From Phorcus lineatus (lineage: Eukaryota > Mollusca > Gastropoda > Trochida > Trochidae), in the NCBI GenBank assembly GCA_921293015.1, contig OV121090.1, forward strand, positions 4,030,001 to 4,094,000: DNA of 64,000 bases, read 5' to 3'. Both the position numbers and the translations under genes were made by a program. Of this stretch, positions 14,293-26,350 are shown piece after piece (within the stretch, counting starts at the first letter, position 1; each line of letters opens with the position of its first letter). The notes under the pieces are model-generated. The model worked only from the letters and a program-made list of their open reading frames with translations. It did not search any database and was not told where the DNA came from.

Positions 14293-17200
14293 TGACAATT
14301 ATGTAGCCCTAGATAAAAATAGGCTGATTTAGCGTGGGATTAAAATGCAAGTTGAATGAGTTTATTTAGACTTAAATCAAGTTATTTGTCACAAGTCTAA
14401 GCCAAAAAAGTCATTATGTCAATCTTATCAGCTGTCAAATAAAATTCATTTTGTGTTTTGAAACTGTGTAGGAAGTGAGTAAACAGAAACTCATGCATTA
14501 GTGACTATTTGAATATTCAATTTTACAGTGTGTTAGACTGCCCCTTTCCAAAACCTGCAGTTGTGAAAATGTAATTATTTACTTACTGATTTTCAATAAA
14601 AATTCTGTTGCGAGATAGCTGCCATTGTTATAAATTGCCTCTGACAACATGTCTTAAAACTCATTTATTCTACAGGATTTTAAAAAAAAATTGATAGGAT
14701 TCTTGAATTATATTGGTCATTTTGAAGATATCATTCAAATGCTTAGACTTGAATTCAGTTCAAAGTGTTTCAACATTTCAACAGCTAAATAACAAGAAGT
14801 TATAAACTAAGTATCAAATTTTCTTAGCTTTTAACTGTACATGAGACTTACATATTTGTTATTATGATCTCAACTTTTGAATGATATATTTGTTGTTTCC
14901 TGTGTATAGTTATTCTAATCCAAATCCAGAAAATCTTCCGAGTAACAAATAGTTTACGCATGTCGATTTCAAGTTAACCACGTCAACGTGAAAGGTCATT
15001 AAATAAGATCATAATACTATGGCAGGTCGTTTATGTATCACTAGATAATGTTATAAGCGTTCTCATCTAAAGCATTTAAACGGACGTAATGCCAGAAGGT
15101 TATTTGATAGGACAACGTCCTTGAAGTCACCGTGTTCATGTAAAGTTATTTCTTTTACAGGTTTTTCTAGGCTTAGGACCTTGCAACTTTAACAGTTTTC
15201 TGAAAAATGAAATAATCTTGCAACATGTTTTAATGGATTAACGTTATCGTTTAAAAATTAGATTTAATAGATAACATGGATAATGTTATATTGAAGAAAA
15301 ATTCTGACTGAAGTCAACATTCCTTTGTACCAGAGTTCTTCTGTATGTGGTCAAACACGAAATAAATATTTATACACCTTAGTCATACATTATCTACATA
15401 AACAATATAAATCGTCGAAAATGTCGATTTTGTCTTCCTGAGAGAACAAATTAGAATTGAAGAATTGGAGAGAAATTTCTAAGAAAAAAACGTTAAATAA
15501 TATTTTTCATGTCAAATAATGAATCAATTACTGCAGGTTCACATGGCATGACTATTTTTTTCTCCTCATTCCGTGTGAATTTCAAGAAACGCATATCAAA
15601 TAAAAACGATGTATTAAGACTATATATTTACATGTTAGGAAGTCATGATGTTCTATTTACAATGACATAGATTGATTTCACAATTTTTAAATACAGAAAC
15701 ATGCCAGAAGTGGTACTTTCTTATATACATTTTATTACTTATGTCAACAATCATCATAAACTAAAACATCGTTAACATGGAATGTACAAAAGTAAATGTA
15801 ACTGTTTTTTTGTGCTATGCGCCAATATTGCTTTAAAATAAATCACTCTGTGACAATCTGTGTTCAATCAAACTTATAGGACTTTTTCTAGAATTGAACA
15901 TACCAGCTGAATGATAGAAATCACATACAACACAAAGTCCATCAACTTTAGCACTATATCATTGCAGTACCAGAATTGTTTAGTACTTCACTTTTCAAAT
16001 GAGGTGCAATTTCCAGCCTTTAATTACGACCTTCTTTTTTCGTGTTCAGTGATATCAATTATAGACACATGTGACTAAAATGTCATCATATATTTAAGAT
16101 GACAATGAGTATGCTCAAAGGATTGATGATACAGTTTTTGGCATCTATGGATTCTTAGAGCTTCTAGTATTGTGTAAGCGATACAGCAATCAGTTGAATG
16201 AAGTCTTCTGGGGATGCAAATAAGACGTATCCAGCTTTTTACTGATAACTGCTTTCTGAACTAACTGAATTACTCTGTCTCTTGATAATGTAACAACAGT
16301 TGGTAAACATATAGATTAGTTCGTGTTATATAGGTCACGTCTTTGATTTTGGCCTACTTGAAAAGTTAATTTGACCTTAAGTCGCAGATAAAAATAAATA
16401 AGAAAACGTCAATGAATTTTGTAATAATTGTTACATGTAATGTGCCGAGTTCCAAAACAGTTAGTTTGTTTAAGACGTTGAAGATAACTGTTCAGAATTA
16501 ATGTTGACTATAGTTTTCTTTAAAGGTTTCCTTAAATATCAAGTAAACAAGATCTGTTTCCTTGGTCTTTTAGGGAAACATTTCCTTAATGTATACATTT
16601 TAGTATTTCAGTACACTCATGAAACTTATAAAAAATAAATACATGTTTAAATACATACTAGATTCCATGCAGGTTTGCATTAGAAAAACGATAAAGAAAT
16701 GAGGATTTATCAGTGATGTTCACGGGTCCGTTACTCATTACAGATTTATGACGTACAGCTACATGTATAATGTGTACCCGAGCCTGTATGCCATATGACT
16801 TTTATCAAGAACTTTAAAAGTTTTATCACTCCAGATAGATTCAGGGTAATACACAAATGTGCACACGTTTCGTCGTGATGAGATGATATAGGTCCTGGTG
16901 TAATAATTTGTATAACCCGTGTTTGTCATTTAAATCTCATAGAAATATCCAGAAAACGAACGTCCCTAGGGACAGCCCTGTATAGTAACAACACAAACAA
17001 TGTATGTATGGCATCATAGGTGACGATATATCCGAACTAAGGCCAAAACATTGCTAGCATTGCTAGGCAAATGTTACCTGTACATCTGCTATAGTCCTGC
17101 TTCATGACTGTGTATTTAAATAAAAGCCTCTAATACAGTCTAGGTCCACATTAAGCAAGTCTAGATTGACTGAATACACAAATATGAAATTAGGAGCCCA

Positions 17201-18225
17201 AAGAAAAGAATATGTAGATGAAGGAACAGTCAATTATTAAAATATTTCATAGACTAAATTTTAGTCTACATCTGCTAATATAAAAATTATGTCACTGCTT
17301 ATGTTCATCCATATATTCTTTCAAGCTGTATTAACCTTAGGACCTGAAAGAATTTTGTAAACTAAATAATAAAATATGCAATGATCTATGGTACTGAACT
17401 ATTCTGGCCAATAATGTTTTAAAATATTTGAATAAGTTGTCATTGTTGTTAATTGCTTTGAAACAAATACAGATATAATAATTCTACCACAAAATCAATC
17501 GAAAACCATCAGCAAATACATTAATAAGATACAATATTAGCATTGATGACGGTTCACATAACATTAATGTCACCTTTGTAGATATTTGTACAGATGGAAT
17601 GAACATCCCCTTTTGTTTGTTATCGGTTGTATGAACTTGGGAGCAAACAGCTCATTACAATGTTAACAGGATTAATCAATGATACTGATATACAAATCAT
17701 GAACGAGAGGAAAGAAGATTATTGATTGAAGCATTACTGTCAAACAAAGGTTTATAGATAGTGTCTTTGAAGCATTCCGTTGAAAATTGAATTTGAGCTC
17801 ACAACGAATTGTAATATAAAAAATATAAGTATATACAACGATTATTTACCTTGAGAGTAAAGATATTTTGACGCTCAATTCTCTAGCTTTTCTACATGGA
17901 AATATAAGCCCATGAGAAGTATTCTTATGTTTAGATTATGACAAGACTTGTCGATGAAACCTTCATCCGCCTGTTATTCTTCTACACGCCTTTAATGGTC
18001 TTTTCAGAGCACAGCTATGAACGTTCTATCAACAAAGGCCTGAGAAAAATTAAATGTTGTCTTGTCTCAAGAAAGTTCACATTGGATGAAAATAGTTAGA
18101 GATAAATGAAAATTCATATGATATGATTAATGATGTGTCAATTCATCGATCACCTGTTATGGAATCAATCTTTAAAATCCCAATTACCCTTATATTTACT
18201 TACTGTAGTATAGTTCCTATAGTGC

Positions 18226-18345
<120 letters not shown>

Positions 18346-21300
18346 TTCTTTCATCCGTAGAAAGCTGAAGAAAACATCCTACTAAATAACTTAACGACGA
18401 TTTTTAATTTTCCTGGTTATTTTATCAGTCAATCTATATATTTTATATATATATATCGAAAAGTATTATATTGAACATTAGGTAAAGTGAATAAATATAA
18501 TCAATTAACTTAGATTCTCATCTTTAAACGATAGAATTTGTTTAAAGAAATTTGAAATTGAATTAGTTCTGAAAGAAGAAAAGCAATTCTCGAAATAATT
18601 GTTTTGAATCGATTTTACAATATAAAGTGTAGAAGTAACATGTCTTGCATCATGAAGAGCGTAAGGAGATGATTCCCTTATCGATTCTGTCGTGATGAAT
18701 TCTACAAGTGCCATGAACAGATGTTTGCTGAAGATTTCTGTCTGTATCCGTCACAGAATTAGATGTTATTTAATCAGTATTTAAAATGTTCAGTTGAAAG
18801 ATTTTGAAATTGCTATTTCATTATAGTGTGACAAAAAAAAATAAAAACAATTTTTTAAAAACAACCTGCATTAAAAGTAATATGCTATTGTCATTACATA
18901 AAATGTTTGACATTTACAGGAATATCCGTCATGGTATATTTGGTTATGTTTGTATCAGTTATTGTATGGAAGTAAATCATCATAACTGACCAATGCCATT
19001 TTATCATTAACTTTAGATACTAAAATCCTTTGTAAGAAACTGTCATGACTATATATACATTGAATATTTTGAAAAAAGAAAATCAGTGACAATTTTTATT
19101 ATTAATATACTATTATTTTGGTAAAAATAGAGAAATTATAAAAAATTGTTTTTTACAATGATGGCGGTTATTGCAAAGGGTTATTTTACAGTTCATTCAT
19201 CAAGTTAGACAGTTAATATAATTTTTCTACATTTATAAGGCTGCAGCATTTTTATAATTTGTATATTTAAAAAAAAGTCATATCATGTAAATGTAGTACC
19301 ATCCCAGTTTGGGAAAATAGTATAAATCCTTTTTGAACGTTTGAATAGAACCTTGGTTCATTACTGTGATTTAATACATGTTTACACTCAGAAGCGATTA
19401 TGTGAAAAACCTCATACACTATTCATTTTAACAGGGCTATTATGTTGTATCATCCTTCCTTTCTCTCTCCCAGCTATGATATTACTGACCTGCTGTACAT
19501 CTGTCTGACTTCGTTGATCTTTGGCTTTCAATTTCTACTCCTGGACCTATAAGTTATTGGACTGATACTATGTGAAAAAAATACAAAATGTATCTAATTA
19601 TCCATTAACAAGAACATATTAAGAAAGAAGAATTATGTATATAAAATCACACACCATAATTGCTTTGATTTTTAAATTTTATTTTAAATGTTAGTATGTT
19701 GTACACAATGTAAAGATACACAGTCAATTAAATGAAAATTAACTCTATTTGATAAAATGTTACAGAGTCAATAAATGACGTGATGCACTAATGTCATGCA
19801 AGGATATGAATAAGACATGTACAAGGTGTCCCTATTCCAGCATTGATTATCATTATTCAGTCATCCATGTTCATAGATTATAAATCTGAACATATCAACA
19901 TATAAGCGTATGGATATTACAAATTCCTGACATATCAGGCTTATGATGTTGACAAAAAAGAAAGTGTAAATACGCATTATGAAATTTGTTAAGTCTGTCG
20001 ATTTGAATAAGAGAACACTTTTAATCATTGCTAACTGTCATATTGTAACCCACAAGAGACTCATTAATCGTTATCGTTCATACGGTTGATCATATTTTAT
20101 CTCCTTGATGTCAATATCGCACTTGGAAATATGGAGGTGTTTACATAATTAACTAAAATTTACTTCTGTAATTTACTGTTGAGCAAAACGACACAGAGAT
20201 CAAAATAATGAACTTTCACAACTGTAAAAATCAATATCCGATGAAAATTAATTCTTCACACTGGGGTAATTCCATGCAATTACTGAACGTTTCAGTTTCA
20301 AAACATACGTGTACCTCTACAATAATCTTAGGAGAGCTATTTCTTAACCTATGGAATGACAGGCACAGCCAGACAGACTCGTTAAGATGTTCATACTTGA
20401 CAACTCATACTTTATATCCGTAAATGTAAATGAATTTCATATTACAAGAAACATAAATTTAATAAATAAAAACATAATAAAGAATAAATATAATCTATTG
20501 TGTTGAATATTTGTAGGATAGATTAAACTTACACTCTATTTCACAATGCCATAATATGTACTTTTCAAAGGATTAATTACAACAAGTGCATGCACATATG
20601 TCTTATAACGAGAGTTATTTTCTTGAAAGCTCTAGTAAATCAATATGTTTGTCAAGCTAGATATCGCATGACATGGTTATGGGCAGATTGAAGTATTGGA
20701 ATTGCATTCCGGCAAGCAGGACACCCATTACTTTATAATCAACTTGAAATACCAAATGCCAAACCTAAATTCTTTCAACATAGGTTGTGACTATGCATTT
20801 GAGAGATAAGTTGCCATTTTCCAATCTTATATCATTTAGATTACCATGTCCCTTGATATTGTGGCATAATTCTTTTTAAAAAAGAGGCTGTGATTAGGTT
20901 TATGTTATATATGTAATTTAGTTTTATAGTCCGTTCTAAAATTGCATCATGACATAGCATTCTTCAAGCCTAAACGAATATTACTTAATAAAATTTTATT
21001 CTTTTAATGTAATCATTGAAGTTCTTTGACCTGATTATGCTAAGATATTATTACTGAAATCGCATGTCACTAAGCCTAACGTCAGGAGCAATCCCATTTC
21101 TTTATAATCAACAAATACCTAATGCCAAACTTGTACTTTTGAAATAGACACTATGACTATAGAAATGCGAGAGAACACTCACATTTTCCAGAAGTACATC
21201 AAATAAATTACCAAATGCCATCATATTGTGACATATAATTTTTTGCGTTTGAGTTATCTATTACTTGATTTAGTACTATAGTTTTGTAATATGTACGTCA

Positions 21301-21862
21301 TATAGTTATTCATTTGCTTCTCAAAACTCGTTATCATTGCTTTTAAATGGTTCTTTCTAATGTTTAATTGATAATTTTAGAACTAAGTTAAAAATTGTAT
21401 TTTTCAATACAACAGCCTTATCAGTTTATTTTCAAAAATATCAGGTTTAACTATTACATAATTTGTCAGCAGTAAATTCCATACATAATATTGTCTTTTA
21501 CGCCAAAAGATCGCCATTCCTTGTTATCAGCTGTTTATTTTTGCAATATATATTTTCCATATTCTAAGAGGGATTAGTAATCCTATGACATGCAGTTAAA
21601 GGTATTTGAAAAAGAAGGGAATCTAGAAATTAAAATAATCCTGATGTATGTATGTGAGAAACAATATAACAGTATAATTTTGTACATGTTTTATCGATGG
21701 CCTACATTATTTTCCTGCGTGGCAAGACTATTGGTAAACGTATCCATCACCTTATGAATTGCATATAACCTAGATCATTTGTTGCCTTAAACCTTTAGGA
21801 AATGTTCCACCTTCGGTTACATGTGACACCATGTCAATAGATAGTACTCATTTTATAGAATA

Positions 21863-21867
<5 letters not shown>

Positions 21868-21906
<39 letters not shown>

Positions 21907-21971
21907 TATATATATATATATATGTGTTTGTGTGTGTGTGTGGGTGGGTGGGTGGGTGTGGGTGTGTGTGT
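21868..21971. repeat. compound (TA)n-(TG)n-(GGGT)n microsatellite
   Basis: About 56 bp of TA repeat passes directly into TG and then GGGT/GTGTG repeats. It forms the left border of the palindrome at 22006-22298. Confidence 0.9.
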
Positions 21972-22005
21972 TAAAGGTGAAGAAGGTCTCACGTGAAGTA
22001 AAAAG

Positions 22006-22291
22006 ATATTTGAAAATAAAATACTTCAGACGACACTTGCTGTAGATATCATTTTAATGATGACTGGATGCGTCGCATTTCGATGTCACTTGCTAATCAA
22101 TCAAAGTCTATTGTACATTATTACATTGTTAAGCATGCGTACCTATATATTTGCCATGTTGAGAAAACTCCACACTGTTGAAAAGACTTGTTATCAAGTC
22201 AAAATGCGACGCATCAAAAGACTTGTTATCAGTCATCCAGTCATCATTAAAATTATATCTACAGCAAGTGTCGTCTAAAGTATTTTATTTT

Positions 22292-22298
<7 letters not shown>
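22006..22298. repeat. imperfect palindrome (inverted repeat) bordered by TA repeats
   Basis: The left arm 22006-22080 and right arm 22201-22298 are inverted copies. The shared core includes GACGACACTTGCTGTAGATA and AATGATGACTGGATG, ending in GCGTCGCATTT. The right arm has about 20 extra bases; these contain AAAAGACTTGTTATCA, which also occurs once more at 22181-22196 as a direct repeat. Both arms run outward into TA microsatellites (21868-21923 and 22294-22333). It looks like a miniature foldback element. No protein is encoded: the 73-codon frame at 22057 is the arm read through. Confidence 0.8.

Positions 22299-22333
<35 letters not shown>
22294..22333. repeat. (AT)n microsatellite
   Basis: About 40 bp of AT repeat borders the right arm of the palindrome and precedes the retroelement tail at 22350. 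Confidence 0.9.
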
Positions 22334-22349
22334 TTAAATATAACATACT

Positions 22350-22460
22350 TCACATAGTCGTTTGCAGAATCATTTTAATCCGATACTAGTAGTTCGTCAA
22401 TAGTATTGACTCATCAGGGATGAAAGGATATGATCGTTAACATCGCGTTACAAGCGTTTT
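22350..22460 (-). mobile_element. Penelope-like 3' tail fragment (tentative)
   Basis: On the - strand the stretch reads CCTGATGAGTCAATACTATT, GACGAACTACTAGTATCGG, then ATTAAAATGATTCTGCAAAC. A 'TGATGAGT...GACGAAAC...GGATTAAAAT' pattern is what I recall from untranslated ends of Penelope-like elements. No further evidence of family is visible; the call rests on this motif and on the GIY-YIG fragment next to it. Confidence 0.45.
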
Positions 22461-22641
22461 TATAACAAAATATACGTACAATGTACAATGATATATTGTA
22501 AATTACGCTAATCAGGTGACATCATGGTACTTCCTTGTTGGTCTTCTGATTGACACAATCACTCTCTCATGAGTTTACCCCTTGAGCAATATGTTAATGT
22601 GACATAATCTCTTTTGTTTTGAATAGCTAAATTGTAGTTAG

Positions 22642-22905
22642 AGATATAAGTGTAAAAAATCCTATATTGGTAAAACTGAATGCCTAAGAAATAGGGTAAC
22701 CTTACACAGACAACACAATAACGATAGCAGATACCGCTGTTTATTTGTAAATAAACATCTTTCTACTTGTACAAATGGTGATTTCAAAATATTTCCTTTC
22801 TATAAATGATTCCATAAATCTAACATGGGCAGTGTCTCAAATGCACTTTTACGACTTGAAGAGTCCTTCATTGACACCTATAGACCCTCACTAAATAAAC
22901 AATGA
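22642..22905 (+). pseudogene. GIY-YIG endonuclease fragment of a Penelope-like retroelement, one in-frame stop
   Basis: The + strand reading frame gives a GIY-YIG nuclease domain. It opens RYKCKKSYIGKTECLRNRV, where the YIG motif is followed by the usual T...LR.RV segment, then HRQH. After a TGA stop at 22807-22809 the same frame resumes and ends E-E-S-F-I-D-T-Y-R-P-S-L-N-K, the typical C-terminal motif with the YRP..N signature. About 87 codons are left. In Penelope-like elements this domain nicks the target for reverse transcription; here no reverse transcriptase is joined to it, so it is dead. It sits between inverted copies of a 40-bp word (22612-22650 and 22930-22972), and the neighbouring tail-like sequence reads in the opposite direction. 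Confidence 0.7.
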
Positions 22906-22929
22906 GATGATTACCCTTAAATCACTGAC

Positions 22930-23150
22930 ATATATCTCTAACTACAATTTAGCTATTCAAAACAAAAGACATATGTTTTCTTCTTCTCCCGGATTTATTT
23001 AGACGTGGCGGGAGAGTTGATGGACAGAATGCAACTTGGACAAATTCAGTAATACTAAGGATAGTGATATTCACAAAACAGAGAGTATACAATTGTTCCA
23101 TTACGATTTTAAGGCTCAAGTGGGTAACAAATAGTATGTCATTGTACACT
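22930..23150 (-). pseudogene. short open frame next to the GIY-YIG fragment, retroelement remnant
   Basis: A 66-codon - strand frame (22949-23149) ends in a basic segment (PPRLNKSGRRRKHMSFVLNS). Its last 13 codons and the following bases repeat, inverted, the sequence immediately upstream of the GIY-YIG fragment. The function is not recognised; it is probably another piece of the same retroelement. Confidence 0.4.
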
Positions 23151-23548
23151 ACTAAAATTTATAAACTCAAAGAAGTACTGCCCCGAACCTAAATTCTTGA
23201 ATGAAATATATATGTTTCATAACTGCGATACCACGACTTCATCAGGCTAGGGGTATTCAGTATTGGCAACTCTCAGGGACCATAATGACATGGATTTTAT
23301 GAGCTTATTCCACTTCAAATTACGACCTAATCAAAAATCCGTGCACTGCCTCATGAAACACGGATCAATATAATGCAATGCATTGTAACTGAATGAAAAA
23401 AATATCATTGTCCGCATGAAGGTTGCTTGGAAAAATTTGCTGACATTATCAATCCATATTTGATAGACAGTTATAAATTATCTGTGCTTGTGCCTACAAT
23501 ACTACTAATAATGTTATCCACGCCCTTTATTAGGATTTTTTTTTACAC

Positions 23549-23858
23549 CATCCAGCTACATCAGCGTAATTGAATCCGCTGATCGAGCTCCTTTCATATA
23601 CCCTGATCTCATTCGGGCCAAATCCCTCGTACGGCTGTTATTTTTTCAGCCAATGAAATGTCGTTCATTAAGGCGCATTAAGCGACTAGCTTTAACTCAA
23701 CGAATTTTTCAATCCGGGTTGTGCCGCTGTTGCTGAATGCGAGTCGTCTCATTGGCTGGTTAGATAGCTAGCGATACGAGGGTTATGGCTAGAATGAGAT
23801 CAGGGTAATATGGAAGGAACTCGATCAGGGGATTCAAATATGCTGATGTAGCAGGATG
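23549..23858. mobile_element. MITE of the CATCCTGCTACATCAGCG family, full copy
   Basis: A 310-bp element with long inverted ends: left CATCCAGCTACATCAGCGTA, right ending TGCTGATGTAGCAGGATG. It has no coding potential. Left flank TTTTTTACAC and right flank TTATTTACAC match at 9 of 10 bases, a probable target duplication. It corresponds in position to the copy at 7175 in unit A. Confidence 0.85.
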
Positions 23859-26019
23859 TTATTTACACTAAAGTGATGAAACTCGGGAACTAGTAGATGT
23901 TATTACTGTTCGAATTTTCAACTTCCAACTTCCAAAAAAACTATATATCTTTTAGTTTTTTTAGTTTTTTTTTAATTGCACACACGCTCTACAAATTTCT
24001 AAAAAAAGAACTTCATTTTTGCCAGCATCTTAATATACGTTTTCACCAAAATATGCATACAGACATTCATTAACTTTCATTCCTAAAAGGCAAAATGATT
24101 TATAAACTAAAATATTGATAAGGATTGCTTACTGAACTTTTGATTTATGTACAATATAAAGAACTTAATCTGTTTCACATACTTGCCAATCAAAATCCAT
24201 AAAAAATATATTCTGAACTGGAGTTAAATCAATAATTATTGTCAAACAAAGATATCCACTTTGATTGATTAAAATTACATATTTGAGAGTACGTACATAT
24301 GTGCTGAAATATTTACATGGTTATGATTATTTTCAAGATGACTGATAAAACCTGTAAATATATAAGTGTATAAGGGTATTTTGATTTACATATTTTTGCA
24401 TTTTAACAATAAACATCATCATCATGGGCATATTTACTTAGCGCTGGTATCCAGTGCTAATTGGTCAAACTTGTTAAGAGATAAATAAACACTGATAAAC
24501 AGTAGTGGATGATGTCAAAGAAAATTTGATGTACCAAGCATTCCAGTAAAGACTGAAATCCAGAAATGTGGGGAAAATGAACTCATTCAAAATTTGAAAA
24601 AACCATCAGGATTAAAACTTTACTGCACCATGCTGTAAAGAGTAGCTTGATAGTTGAAGAATGTCTTTTTTCTCACACCATGGCAACCATGTCATTTATT
24701 TTAACTGTGCAAAAATATCATTTTCCTTAATATTTTCTTTTGCGAATGTTTGGTCCTAAGGTTTGAGTTGGCTGAATGTTTCCCTAATACAAGTCATTTG
24801 TTGCAGTCACACTATTTGTCCTTCTTTTATAGAAATGTGTTCATATAATATCGTTGGGCAATACTAAAGTGTCATCTTCGAAAGATATCCTCAACACTTC
24901 GGCAACTTTTATTTTTTTCTAAGTTTCAGTGACATAATATCTATATCAGATCTAGTTTGTCAGATGTCAAAAACTTCATTCACTGCCAAAAGTAATACGG
25001 GTTTTTTGTTGAAGCCTACTGCTATTATATACAAATGTGACTATAAAAGAGTGGTATACACTACATTAACATCATCATGGAAAGACATCATCTACGATTT
25101 TGCAACTTTTAAGTGTACACTGGCAAGTGGCAGTGACCTAATATATATATATAGAGAGACAATTTTTATTTAATGATATATGTATTACCACACAGTTTGT
25201 CAGATAATATAACGTAAAAAGACCTCATTTACTGCCAAACATAATACAGATTTTATATTGAAGCCTCTGCAGCATGATTAACGACAGCTATGACATTGCT
25301 GAATAGCCATAAATTTGACTGACCTCGACGGTGGCATGCTGTTTTCTGATTGAAATAGTCTACATGAGCTGCCTTTCATTCCGTAATACATTGTTTGTGG
25401 CATATATCCTTCTCTAAACGTGATAAGCTGTTAGTATGATTCATATTATGAAACTACTTTGTCTTGGTGAAAGATAATGAGTATGCTATAATTTGTTTGG
25501 TTTAATACTAAAACTTGATGGTACAGTAAACATTACATACATCGATTTGCGAACGATATGCTTTATAGCCTTTGTTTTTAAAAAAATTTACATTTAATAC
25601 GTACGTGGCAAATCATAATACAAATTTGATAAGATGACCCTATTTACATTGTGATGTCGTGTATCTATTAATGCTTTGACATCACAGTTTGACTTTGGCG
25701 ATGCATCATATATAGAACTAGGACCAAATATACATCTAACGTTTAAAAAAATCACACTTCCATATAATGCTATATTTTGCTTGTTTCTGAACCGGAATGA
25801 AAAGTTCATTTGTAAAACATTTTAAAAGAATCAATTTACTTAACACATTATTGTACCAAAGTTAAAGTCCAACTCAAGCATAAATAAACTTTATGTGTCA
25901 AATTGTCCATTATGCAGCGAAAGCAATATGTACACCATTAGAAATTACAAAGCGAACGACATATTCTATATATGTGCGTCAGGTTTTATTGGTACGCGTG
26001 AATACAAGACAATATACAT

Positions 26020-26350
26020 CAAAAGGTTGGGTTCATGTATGTCAGCTAATAAATTGAACGCACCAGACGACTCTCGTTAGCTCTGCTAGTGCCTCGTCAT
26101 CATAAAACTGTTAACGTCCAATCAAAATAGGCATGATTAGAAGTAATTGTTGGTTGTCAAAATATCAGACACATCAGTTCCAGCTGGATGACTCCGTGAC
26201 ATTAATGTTCCATATGGACAACTCATCGTTTCAATATTTCTATGTCAAAGAAAGCTTTACATGGAAGAACACGAACTCGTTATAGATATAAAAGAGATTT
26301 AATCAGCAGGCAATGACATTTATACACATTGACTTGCACGTTTCAAAAAG
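26020..26350. repeat. dispersed diverged repeat, copy in unit B
   Basis: This is the partner of 11640-11970. It shares the ordered words for the AGAAGTAATTGTTG region, the CAGTTCCA region and the terminal CATTTATACACATT-like region. Non-coding. Confidence 0.5.
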
